Assembly: GCA_014925825.1 (NCBI GenBank) | Contig: JACGCK010000139.1 | Location: forward strand, 1 to 64,000 | Length of the DNA: 64,000 nt | Reading direction: 5' to 3' | DNA from: Pholiota molesta | Lineage: Eukaryota; Basidiomycota; Agaricomycetes; Agaricales; Strophariaceae | Shown: positions 33,922-44,959 of the stretch, one piece after another | Position numbering within the stretch: position 1 is the stretch's first letter | How the letters are laid out: every line of letters begins with the position of its first letter | Translations under genes and position numbers: made by a program | Notes under the pieces: model-generated | Told to the model about the DNA's origin: nothing | The model's database searches: none | Seen by the model: only the letters and a program-made list of their open reading frames with translations

Positions 33922-34739
33922 AGTTATTTACCAGACAGCAGCTGGAAGAGAAACAGAGAGACAAAGGAATGGTGGCCGTGAAGATGAAGGTTGGGTTGTG
34001 CAATGTGCAGCATCAAACGGTGCGGCATTGCACTGCTCAGTATCCGGCCAGTTTGCACGTGCCCCATTTAGCACAGCCTGAGTTCAAGAAGTCGCCCTTC
34101 ATCATTCTCCACCATGTTTGACCATGTTGTCGATTCAATGAGTCTCGACCAGTCCGTAGTGACCGTGACCGGTGAGAGTGTGTTTGACATTCAGTAAAGT
34201 GCTTGGTGTAAGACTTGTACAGCAAGTGCTCATGCAAACATTGCCACACTCAGGCCCACCACCCTACACGCCTATTCAAGAAAAAAGAAACATACCCCTA
34301 TGGTCGATTCAAACCCATACCTGTGGCATGCTCAGCGCTTGCGCAGCCTTTGAAAACTGAGTGATCACCAACTTGATGATCCTACTTAGTACTTAGGGAA
34401 TGTCGCCACCACGCGAAAGGACCTAACTTTTTTCGCTTGACTCTCTTGGTACTAGCAGGGTTTTTATGATCACCGTGTCTCACCTACCTCCAGCTCGCCT
34501 TTTCTGCCACTGTCAATCATGTATTGGTACTTAGAGCATAAGTAGCCCCGGCCTGAGGTGCAACACACTCAAGAAGCACCAGTTACTAGGGTTTGTCCCA
34601 GATCAACATTCCGTCTTGCTGAGCGCTGAATTTCTCCAATTTTTATATGATCACGCCTGCTCGTCCTCTGGCCGTTTATGTACCCCCGCCCATATAGTCC
34701 CCTCCCACTGCTTCTTCGGCTACTCTTGGATTTTTGTCT
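33922..34739. other. Intergenic
   Basis: About 0.8 kb between the F-BAR start and a decayed glycosyltransferase. It holds the F-BAR promoter; nothing else can be supported. Confidence 0.35.
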
Positions 34740-35755
34740 GAACAGACGCAAGCTTCCTCCAGTTCCGTCACTGAAGATGATGTCCCAACAAAACGCGGTG
34801 GCAATTCGGCTCGACGAAAGCCACTGTCAACCCAATTATTGCGACAATCGCAGCTGACAACTGACTGTTGTTCTTCCTTCGCCCCCTACCGATGAAGAGA
34901 AGACAATCTATGCCCAACGCGCCGGTATGTTATTTTCATTTGAATACCTGACAGCACAATTGATGTTGATGCGCAATTGTGTACTAGTGTTCGTTGTATG
35001 CTTTCGGTACTTGTCCTTCTTGTACGTTTCAACCGACATGTGGTTCTTCGCAATCTCGTCCAAAATGTTCTACTGGTGAGATTTTCAATTCAATGGTGTT
35101 GTTTGCATTACTGATGTTTTCAGGTTCGGCGTTTTCGTCGGTCTCATTCAATTGATTTGATCATTTCATATATTGTTGGATACGCTGGTAAAGATTTCAC
35201 TTGTTGAAGAAACATTCTACCCCTCCGACAAACTTCCTCTGGTCGATGTCTACCTTCCCTGTGCCACGAACCTCTGGAAGTGCTGGAGAATACTTACAAA
35301 TATGTTCAACAACTACAATACCGAACTTCAAGGTCTACGCCCTCGACGATGGAGGTCTCGACACGGTCAAGGCACTCGCCGAACGATACGGATTCACCTA
35401 TTTCAGTCGCGACAACAAACCTCACCTTAAAAAGCCGGCAACCTGCGATGAGCCTTTGCTAGGACTAAGGCGTTTCTTCGCCATCTTCGATGCAGATTTC
35501 TGCCCCCGTAGAGATTCCTGGACGAAATGCTGCCATACATGAATCACTACCCTGAAATCGCCATCGTACAATCTCCCCAATTCTCCGTCCAAGCTCGGCG
35601 CAAACCTGGGTCGAGCAGGCGCCAGTGCGACACAGGAACTGTTCTACAGGATCCTCCAACCGTGATCGGTGGGGCGCCGCTATCAGCGTTGGCAGCAACG
35701 CTCTCTATCGTCGCGCAGCGTTGGAAGATAACCAGCTCTATTTAGGAATTGTCTA
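34740..35755 (+). pseudogene. Decayed family 2 glycosyltransferase (cellulose synthase-like)
   Basis: Scattered over three frames are the parts of a processive GT2 enzyme. They are a polar N-terminus, membrane segments (CFRYLSFLYVSTDMWFFAIS), DKLPLVDVYLPC, FKVYALDDG, AERYGFTYFSRDNKPHLKK, FFAIFDADFCPR, MLPYMNHYPEIAIVQSPQF and RDRWGAAISVGSNALYRRAA. The DDG, DAD and (Q)xxRW catalytic motifs are all visible. The frame shifts at least six times, there is an in-frame TGA near 35159, and the sequence stops at about 35755 right after the catalytic core, so the C-terminal membrane domain is missing. Truncation plus nonsense makes decay more likely than sequencing error alone. Living members make extracellular or wall polysaccharide; the product here is unknown. 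Confidence 0.75.
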
Positions 35756-36102
35756 AAAATAGTGTCCATGCATTTAAGAGACAAATCCTGTGTTTGATGC
35801 TTAGATCGTCGCAGTGTCCACTTCACCCTTTACCCAGGTTTGAGAGTATAATATAAGTATATCTATTCACATGTACCTGGACCTTGGTCCAACTTTGTTG
35901 GTTGGATGCCACAGGCTTGCATACGCATTGTCCTGCCTACTTACATTTTGAGCCACAGTACTTCTTATCAAGGATTTCTCCGAACCCTGTATATTACGCG
36001 ACTTCGACTTTCAAGCACATCACACGGTGGCTTTGGCGCCCACAATCACCATCGCTCCCACTTTTGATACTCTCATACACTGCTATCATCTACACTGACT
36101 AC

Positions 36103-36571
36103 ATGCCTACGCACACCGTCGACCTTCTCGAGAGACTCGAGATCGAATGGGACTCGGACTCGGATACCGACGCGAAGGAGAATCAAAACAAGTCACGGCA
36201 CACGACTATCATTGTAGGCAAGCATTTCACCACGTCTGGGCGCCTCGTCGCAGGCCACAAACGCGCGATGAAAGCTCGAATGAATGCCCAGAATTCCCCA
36301 AGAGCGTCAGCCCGGTTCTGCTGAGCATTACCGCGTCGCCAGCCCAGCGCCACTCGAGCTTTGAGGCAGGTCCCCTAAAAATGTGTGTCACCGGATCGGA
36401 AATATTGATTAGCATTTGCTTTAGGAACTGAGGCTCGAATGTTATATGCAGTCAACGGTTGCCAGAGGCGGGCCGCCAGCGCCTGTTGACCCTCTCGCTA
36501 TGCCATGGGCCGTCATCCCGCCGATGTTCATAGAATTCGAAGATGAGAATTCACTGGACTGGAGGCTGTAG
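36103..36571 (+). CDS. Possible small two-exon gene, unknown
   Basis: An acidic start (MPTHTVDLLERLEIEWDSDS) opens at 36103. A separate open stretch, 36425-36571, follows a TTTAG acceptor and reads PVDPLAMPWAVIPPMFIEFE to DWRL and TAG, which looks like coding sequence. How the two join is not settled, because the first frame closes at 36324. The family is not recognised. Confidence 0.3.
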
Positions 36572-37168
36572 GCCCCCAACTTCAGGATGTAGTCATGGAA
36601 GAGGATTTCTTTTGACCCTGCTATTTTTTGCACTGCTTTGTATGTTTCCTGCTGCCTTTTCATCTTGCATACCATGTACACATCTCTAGGACTTCAATTT
36701 GTAATTTCGGCATTGCTTTATCTTGTAATAGATACTATCTATTGAATTAACATGTAAAATAGTGGAACATTTAGATCGAGTCGGTTCTTCGTCAGCCAAG
36801 GTCGGCACTAACAGGATACTTTGTCACAAAATGTATTCAGAGCATAGACAAAATTATTATCAGTCAAAGCTTGTACAACTTCTGACTGATAAGCAATTAA
36901 ATAATGGAGGCATCAACATGAAGACCTAGATCTACAAACCAAGGGTATCTATAGTACATAAAAAATATATAAATAAAGACAAAAGATAATTTCTGAGAAG
37001 AGTCGGGATAATTCTTAAAGGGAGAACTTGTGAAGCCAATATGAGAGCGCTCAAAGATAACTATGGTCTACTGAGTCGAGTAAATAATCTGTAATTCACA
37101 TCAGAGGACCAGGACTTGTAGTTTGCAAAATAGTGAGAATGGAACGCGAGGCACGCAGACATACATGC
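36572..37168. other. Intergenic
   Basis: About 0.6 kb of AT-rich sequence with no supported gene. Confidence 0.35.
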
Positions 37169-38326
37169 TCATGCCACTCCGATAGAAGATGTTAGGACGG
37201 CTAGCACTGTCAAAATGAGACATAACTTGTACAACCGCGCAAAGAGCCATACACGGATGTGAGGTCTTTCTGACGCCGCTTCCGGGTCAGGATCAGCGTC
37301 TCCCGGTATGAGGCACGGCCGATGGGGTGGTGCATATAACTGGATGCGAATAAAATCCAAAGGAATAGAAGCCGAATCAGCCTCTTGAAGCTGAGTGCAA
37401 TTCGGTGGGTCCATCGTTATGATTTTTTCTTTGGCATCTTCGTCTTCGGCACCAACAGAAATTTTTGAACTCATTTCATAGATATAGTCTTGCACGCTTC
37501 TCTCGAGCCTGATCCTATGTTGAATGATAATAAACCTTCCCAAGAAAGAAATAGCAGCTAACAGACGGCAAATGGGCTCAGCTATGCTCCGTAGTGGTTA
37601 GTCATACGTACTGGTGAGGAGATAGAGAATCAAGCCAATTGATAATCCGAGGTTGCGCAATGCTTGGTCACTTTCTTTTCGCATATGTCGTGAATTGAGG
37701 TTTTTTTCAGCAGTGTGACGTCTACAGATACCAGTAAAGTATTCTAATTAAAGATACGATGATGAATATTAGCTGAAAATTCTCGAGAACAGAGAAATGA
37801 AATGACTAACGGTAATACAGATTACTCCCAGACGCCTCGCCCAGATGTTTAAGATATTGGGTAAATTCGTGGCCTCCGAATAACTCTCCCAGGAGGCGAG
37901 ATGACGATTGGAAGAAAAGTATTCTGAAGGATGGGACATCCCTTGCCTCGTTTGATACTAGGTAGGGTATGTGTTCTATAATCTAGGTGATAATTGACTC
38001 AAAATTATTTTGAGTATACAGAAATAATAACAAACCTGGATGCAGCTTGAGCTTGAGGATTCAATGGCTGGGAAGAGAATTTGTGCAGTCTGAAGATTTT
38101 GGTTGATCCCTTTAAATATGATCGAAGTTACAACTGGAAAAATCATAATAATACTGTACCCTCCAAATTCAGCAAGGACAATGCGCACGTCTGTGAGTAA
38201 CTGAAACTTCAATTAATCAAATTGCACACCCTGTCATAACTGACAGGGTGGGCGATACAACTAAGGATATAGACCTACTCGGATTCCTTTATATCTGAGC
38301 TGTGGGTGCTCTGTACAATATTCCAT
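37169..38326 (-). CDS. Orphan membrane protein, five exons
   Basis: Exons 38279-38326, 38036-38200, 37811-37982, 37612-37743 and 37169-37557 join in frame to 301 residues (MEYCTEHPQLRYKGIRLLTD...). There are hydrophobic segments near residues 31-50 (YSIIMIFPVVTSIIF), around 155-185 (LGLSIGLILYLL, then ISFLGRFIII) and at the C-terminus (LCLILTVLAVLTSSIG). The middle is polar and well formed: YLVSNEARDVPSFRILFFQS, then LLGELFGGHEFTQYLKHLGE. I do not recognise the family. All five splice junctions are canonical and keep phase, which is strong evidence for a real gene. The first intron contains a perfect 10-bp hairpin. Confidence 0.7.
38227..38250. repeat. Perfect 10-bp hairpin in an intron
   Basis: CACCCTGTCA, loop TAAC, TGACAGGGTG. 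It lies inside the 78-nt first intron of the orphan membrane gene. Confidence 0.75.
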
Positions 38327-39295
38327 GACTCGTGCTCTGCAGTCCTTATCGACACACCCCGTATATTACTCTACAAGGTTAAAGTCATATTTATTCTCGG
38401 CTTTGAAAGATGTGTGCACTTTGAATAAGATAGCGATAGATGTATATAGGAAAAGAACCTATTGCACATCTTATGGCCCTCATTTGAGCCAAAAAGAGGC
38501 CAAGCTCGAGATACAACGATAGATAGAGCTTGATAGCATCTCATAGCATCCGTTTTAATGAATAACACGAGATGTTTCAATATATCATATCACTAACTAC
38601 CCAGAGCCCGGTATTCTATCCATGGAGACTGGGTTCGAGTCTGAGAAACTGATAGCATATTGTACTAATCGAAGCCTGTGTATCTCTGGAACAATTACTC
38701 TAGCGTCCGTTTGAACATCATGGCCACGCTGCATTCAGAGCAGAGTTATTTTTGATTTCCTCACCCTCTAGGTCGCGAATCATGCTCGGTTCGAACAGAC
38801 AAATAGCCAACGAAGATCCTTGGTACTAGTAAATATTCACGATAGCCGCGAGAACATTGAGAGAGGGGGCGGAAATATTGCGCCTCTTCAAACATATTTG
38901 TATCATAATGTTTGATTCCTCCGTCGAGTGAATACAAAAACTCTACAGTGGATAGTGAATATGTCGTGGTACGTAGCAATGCAAGATGGGCAACACTGGT
39001 GTAGATAGGATGAAAGACAAAAGAACAAGAAAAATGGGCGAATCAGTTCCAGAAAGTAGGTGAGAGAAAGATTATGCAAATAGGAAAGGTGTAGAAGATC
39101 AAGACCGAGAAGAAAAGTGAGACTATGGACACAGCAATTTTACATACAGAAATGCAAATACAAAACAAGTACATACAATACGTGGGCCAAGGTGGATAGG
39201 ACATAAGATATGAAGCGGATAAAAAGCATCGCAGGGTGTGCAACGAGGTAAGTACAGTACAAGGTGGAATAAAAGAGGAAAAAAACTTCATACCC
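38327..39295. other. Intergenic
   Basis: About 1 kb. It should hold the promoter of the orphan membrane gene and the 3' UTR of the Rho GEF. A B-box-like GGGTTCGAGTC near 38630 has no cloverleaf around it. Confidence 0.35.
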
Positions 39296-42200
39296 TCACA
39301 TCGTAACAGGCTCTAAGAAGCTTGCTAGAGCCCATCCAACGATACCGTATCCGTCACGACATAGCAGCAAACAATCTTCTCCGTCATCCACATAAAGTGG
39401 GAGCTTAGGATGAATGCTCGGGTGTCCAGCCTCTTGGAGAACCTCATAGAAGTCCCCCACTTGTAGAGTGAAGAACGGGAACGAATAATATTGCACAGCG
39501 GCAGGTGGCCGGCATGGATGGACGACCTGGCAGGTATATTTCGCGGGCTTGGAGACCCAGGAATCCCGCTGCGACGCGGTGAGCGGCTGTGGATCGGGTG
39601 GATTGGGATTGCTGTTTCGATCGGAGCTGCCGCCAGTAAAAAATGAAGTGATGGATTTCGTGGAGCCCGAGCGTTTCCTTGCATGTGTTGCACGCTCTTT
39701 CGACTTTGGCTTGGCTGGAGAAGGGACGACGGGTTGCATGGGTACCGTCGGATGGCTCTTGGAATGTGATAGTCGGCCACGATCTCTGCCTGTGTCCTTG
39801 TCCATCTGCCTTGACGATACCTCTTGATACAATGGGTACTCGTCCCTCTCGTCCAATGGCGGTTGATAGTATAGACGATCACCTTCTACCATAAAGCCAG
39901 CACCATTAGGCAACTGCGCTCCTTGCCCCACCGTTTGCACCGTAGTTGTCGTTATCAGCGAAGCCTGATCCGTGCCGCCACTCTGCTGTGAAAGTGGCAT
40001 CGACTTCCTTCTAGTGAGCTTACTCGAGCGGCTGCTACTTGGAAGTCCGCCCTCGTAGGAAGGTGGCATCATCACGCCACTCAGCTTCATGTATTCATCG
40101 AAGTCCTCGGAGAGTCCATGCCCGTGTGTCCGTCGTCGCGCAGGAGGACTCTGGCTCTCGGCGAACTGGCGTGTGCCGTCTTGCGAGGATGGTCGGTGCA
40201 TCATGCTCACGCCTGCACCACTGCTACCACTGCCGCTAGTTTTCGAGTTGCTGGCCGTGGTGCTGGCATCACTAGCTCCGCGCCCCCTGCCTTTCCGTGC
40301 GGACGACTCCTTCCCCTCTCTTGCGTGCGCCAAACTTGCCATCGAACCCAATGGCATCGGTGCGGAGACGGAATACATCGACGCGCCTGAGCCGACATAC
40401 ATTGACGATCCGCCACCATTGCTTGGGGCATGCGAGGGACTGAGTGAGGCGAGGGTCGATGCAACCGCCGTGGGATTGGATTGCTTCCTGTGGACGGGCG
40501 AGTGTGCAGGCTCGAGCGCCGCAAACATGGAGCTAACCGCAGCGACGTTCACTGGCGGCTTGTTCTTCGCTGCTGCGCGTTCATATAGCTTCTCCCTTTC
40601 CCTTTGCTCTTATCTCTCTCCCTTTTCTCCCTTTCCCTGTCCCTATCCCTTTCCCTCTGCTCCCGTTCAAGTCGGTCCCGACTGCGCTCTTTTGCCATGC
40701 CCAGCTGTGGTGTCATAGGCGTGTAAAACTCGGGTAGGAAAAATATACATCTAGCCCTTTCCCCAGCGCAGCAAGCCTTTCCCTCTCTTGTTCCTTCTCC
40801 AACGTTGTAGATGTTGTGCATGAAGCGTCGCATACCCCTTCCATACTGAGCCTGAGCCTGAGCTTGGGCCTGGGCCTGAGCGTTAACGGGCACGAGCGGC
40901 GGCACCGGCCTCGTGATATTCAGAGCGCGCACGACCTCGTCGACATCCGCCCAACGTGCACACCACACGTTGATCGTCTCCTCATATCCCGCATTGAGCT
41001 CGCCTTCGACTCGCAGCATTTCCCAGAGCTCCGCCCAGCGCTCCTTGACGTCGCGCCAGAAGCGCGTCTGGATGCCCGCGAGGCGGCGGACGAAAACAGC
41101 GCACCCCTTGTGGAGAAGTCCGAGATACGCCGGGAGCTCGGCGGCTAGTTGGCCGCGGAGTGCGAGGTAGTTGGTCGACGCCTCGAGGAGCGCAGGTGGA
41201 GGCCGGTTCTTTGGTGACACGGGCATGGTGAGGAGATGGTAGTGGTATGGTTCCTGCTCAGCCATTGATGCGAGGAGCTTAAGCGGCTGACTCATCGTCA
41301 TCAGGAGGTGCGCCATGTCCTTGAGCAGGCGCTCGTTGATCGCTGAGTCGAGGTCGACGGTCAGGGGCAAGAGGCCCTCGGTAACGACAGCGAGGAACGC
41401 GTCGAACGCCTCGCTATGTTGCTCCGCACTCAGGCCGATGACCTTGCCGAAAGAAAGCGCCCATCCGCGAAGCGCGAGCATGACGTTGGCCATCATCTTG
41501 CCCCAGTCGACGACATTCTTCGCGAACTGCTGCGCGAAGACCTCGATGCGCTTCAGCTCAGCCTGCATCGCATCGACCTGCGCCGCCTCGCTCGCATTCC
41601 CCTCCGTAAGCTGCGCCACACGCATCGTCGCCGCCGTCACGCCGCCGTGCCTCAGACTCTTCACTTTGGACAAGTTCACCGACGCCGCGACGCCCACCGG
41701 CGCATTCGGCTTTCGGGGGCTCTTGCTCGCCAGCACATCCTTCACCACCTCCGCGCGTCTCCTCCCCTCGTTCACGTTCCGCGCAATCTCCTCAACCTTG
41801 ACCCTCGCCCTCTTGAGGTTATCCTTATCCGGGTGTCCGTCCGGTGTCTCGTCGATGATCGCACCGAGCAGGAGCGGATACTTGAGCAGTCGTTGCACCG
41901 GCTTGATCAGCAGCGACGCCAAGTCCCACGCATGCGACACCGAAGACGCTATGCTCTGTGTGTATGCCAGGTACGATTGGAGCGCGGGCGTCTGCGGCAG
42001 CGCCTGCAGGTGTGCCAGCGCCGTCGGGTGCCGCGTTATGTATGTCTTGTAAGGCCGTTCCAAATCGGGTATCTGCGATGCCAAAAACGCGCGGCGCGAT
42101 CGATCATTTCGATCAGCATATATTTCTCCGCAACAAGGGCCAAGGCCACGGAACCAAAAAGAAAAAGGAAACTCACGATACGCAAAAACAACGCGCCAAC

Positions 42201-44959
42201 AAAGTCATCGCCCCGTCCACCCTCGACGACATCGCCCAACGCGAGCTCCAGCTCCTCAGTGAACATGTCAGAGAACATGGCGAGCTCGGACACGTTGCTG
42301 AATATAATCTTGGCGTCTTCCGGCGTCATCGGCGGCTGTGGTGTGTTCAGGGATTCTGAAGAGCTCGTCGATGTAGCTTTCGTTGAGCTGCTGCTTGAGC
42401 TTGGGTCTGAGTTGGAGTGCGATGCGGATGTCGACGTCAATGTGGAAGGTGGCACTACAGGCGGTGGGATGTTATGTGGGAGCGGCACGGTTTGACCTAC
42501 AAGCACAAGAAGGTGGTTAGCTGAGCTCGTCATGGTATCAAAAAAGTGGAGGAGAGATCGAAGGAAAAGGAGAAGTAGTAAAAGCGAAAATAGAAGGGTT
42601 AAAATAAAGTTCCTCGCCGAAGATCCCAGTAGTAAGACATAGGCCTCATGAGCGACGCAGAGTAGAACGGCGCCTAGCTGAAGCCTTGTCACCCGTGATA
42701 AAATCTAATGATTTTGATGCCTACTCCACGAGTCTCGTCGTTTGTCAGCATGCCGAGCACCGCTGCAATCGAAGCTAAGAGCACGCCAAGAGACAGAATG
42801 AAATAAAAAGCTAGAATTGAATCTAGCAATAGCTCAAACGCGAAACGGACGGGCAAAAGGCAAAAGGGAGTAACGTCCTGGAAATGCATCTAAACAGCAA
42901 GCAATCACCCTTGGGCGAAACAGTGGAGCCAGAGCGGGCAGTATAAGGGATCTAAAAGACGCCCTGTCTCTGCTACCAGACCTACAACCCTCGGTGTGGA
43001 CAGCTAGCTAAGCATATCGTCAAGACGTCACTCCGAATTGCATATGGCCAGTTCCAAAAGCGTGTAGCGCGCACTAGATCCAGGCAGCCAGAATAGAAGC
43101 GCACCAGAATCATCGCCGCAGCTATCTTCTGAACACATAGCAGCACACCAGATCGCCCACCGATGATGGAGTGCCATCATTATTCGCATGACCAAGTGTC
43201 ATAACATAACACAGTGAGCGCCAATAATCCAAGCTGTTATGAGGCTGATAATAAGGCGATAGCGTGATAGAACAGCACACCGAAGTTCCGGTGATCACCG
43301 GTGACCACCTAGGCAAGCACACAAGCACACCAATAGTGAGGCTGTCGATCGATGGCTAGAGCAAGTGCCATGTCCCAGAACATCGGACGACGGAAGAAGA
43401 GTGCCAGCAAGTCCATCGGAATTATTCGCCCGTCCGACGAAGGAAGAATGATCGATAGTATACAGCCCCAGGCGTGTACGGAGGGTGTGTGTCTGCTGCG
43501 CAGGTCTTCTCAAACGATTGAATAGTTAAAGCGGGGAGGTAGGTTGGGTGGATAAGATGAATGAATGAAAGCAAGGACTGTGGGGCGTTGTGTTGTAGCC
43601 ACGAGCCCGAGAACCAGCCGGCGCAGACTGAGCCAGCAGATATAGAGAAATAGAGACCCTGAGATTAACGCATCCAGAAGTCCGAAAAAGGGGAAAGTGA
43701 TGAAAGTTTCCGTTCTCAAGATGCGGAATTTATATTGGGGAAAGAAAGGGGCTGTTCTGTTCGAAAGCGACCTGGGCTGCCACCAAATGCCACCAAGTGT
43801 AACCGAAACCAGCGAATAAAATAGGAGGAATGGGCAAAGAATAAAGGAGAGAACGGGATAAAAATGATGAGAAGGGATGCTCACCAAGCGCAAGCGGTAT
43901 GTGCACCTCGCGAATAAGTGCAAGGTCCGAAGCATATGCGCGTTCTGACGAGAGAAGTTCATGCATCGCATGCTCCCGTTTCGTCATTCTGGTCGTCGTA
44001 GAGGTTATAGTGATGTCACTTTGTTGCAGCTCATGCGAAGCCACGGATGATGCTGGTGTTGACATTGCTGATGTTGCTCCGGACGTTAATGTCGAGTCTA
44101 GTAATGCAGCGAAGTTGCTGGATGCTACTGAGTCGATCGTCGAGCTTGACGAATCTCTGTCTCTTTTCGTTTCGTCCTCCCTATATCTTTCACTATCTCG
44201 CTCCGTGTATCCGACAGGTGACATAGAAAGCTGCGGATTCCCATTAACTTCTTCCTTCTCTCTTGATTCTCTGGATTGTGGCACCGTGAATGGTGAACGG
44301 GAGGTGAGCGACTCGAGCGGGGGTAGCGCAGAGGGCTTCACGCGCAACGGAAGCGTTATACTCTCCTCGTTTTCATGGATTCCGAACTCCTCGCGTACTT
44401 GGTCCATCAAACCGCTGAGCGAGGGCAAGGAACCATGTCTCTCCCGGTAGTCTCTGACGCCCATCGCGTTCATCAGGGTGATCGGTTCGGTGGCGGAGAT
44501 GTCGGCAGGTGTCTGTGGTGTCGCTAGCTCGTCCGAGTCCGAAAGAGCTATCGAGGTTGGTGAAAGGGAGAGGCTGGGTGGTGAACCGGCGTCGTTGTTG
44601 TAGCCGGTGGTGTTAGCGGTATCGATGTGTGTACTTGCAGCGGAGATAGTACTTATACGTGAAATCTCTGTGCTGGAGGAATTGCTTGATGAAATGGAGC
44701 GTGCAGGGGGGCGAAGGGGTGACCGCACAGGTAGTGGGGGAGATGAAGGGCTAGGAGGCACAGAGATGGAAGTTGTTTTGGTTGTGAGAGTAAGAACGGA
44801 GGCACGGGACGGTCTGGGCACGCGGACGGGGCGAGGCCCACTCTCTCGCAGGTTGTCCGTGCTGTTGTCCCCTATGCTGCTGGCCGTCGTGGTAGTGGTG
44901 GGAAGGTCGTTGCTGGTACTGCTGCTGCCGGCGACGGCCATGCTCTCTTCTAGATCCAT
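39296..44959 (-). CDS. Rho/Cdc42 GEF with DH, BAR and SH3 domains (Tuba/Gef1-like)
   Basis: Exons: 43885-44959, 42177-42496 and 39296-42072. A Ser/Thr-rich N-terminus leads into a DH domain: REHAMHELLSSERAYASDLA, MTPEDAKIIFSNVSELAMFS, then SHAWDLASLLIKPVQRLLKY with the conserved PVQR-KYPLLL. A BAR-like helical domain follows (VKVEEIARNVNEGRRR, then EVFAQQFAKNVVDWGKMMAN and ERWAELWEMLRVEGELNAGY), then a low-complexity region and a C-terminal SH3-like domain (FPFFTLQVGDFYEVLQEAG to GIVGWALASFLEPV). This layout matches Tuba/DNMBP and S. pombe Gef1, which activate Cdc42 at growth sites. The frame breaks at about 40806 (loss of two bases in ACACA), 40741 (T run) and 40607. The first intron is 1388 nt. 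The ATG at 44959 is the first in frame. Confidence 0.88.
42497..43884 (-). other. 1388-nt intron inside the DH domain
   Basis: Donor GTGAGC (from 43884) and acceptor CTTGTAG (to 42497) join codons as L-G-Q-T in phase 1, which keeps the DH helix continuous. Open frames inside it on either strand, such as one at 42689-42889, look accidental. Confidence 0.7.

Noticed and set aside
38590..38660. Possible tRNA from a B-box-like GGGTTCGAGTC
   Set aside because: No A box, acceptor stem or anticodon arm can be drawn around it.
41315..42495. Long plus-strand frames opposite the Rho GEF
   Set aside because: They are mirror frames of the DH/BAR coding region and lack any motif.
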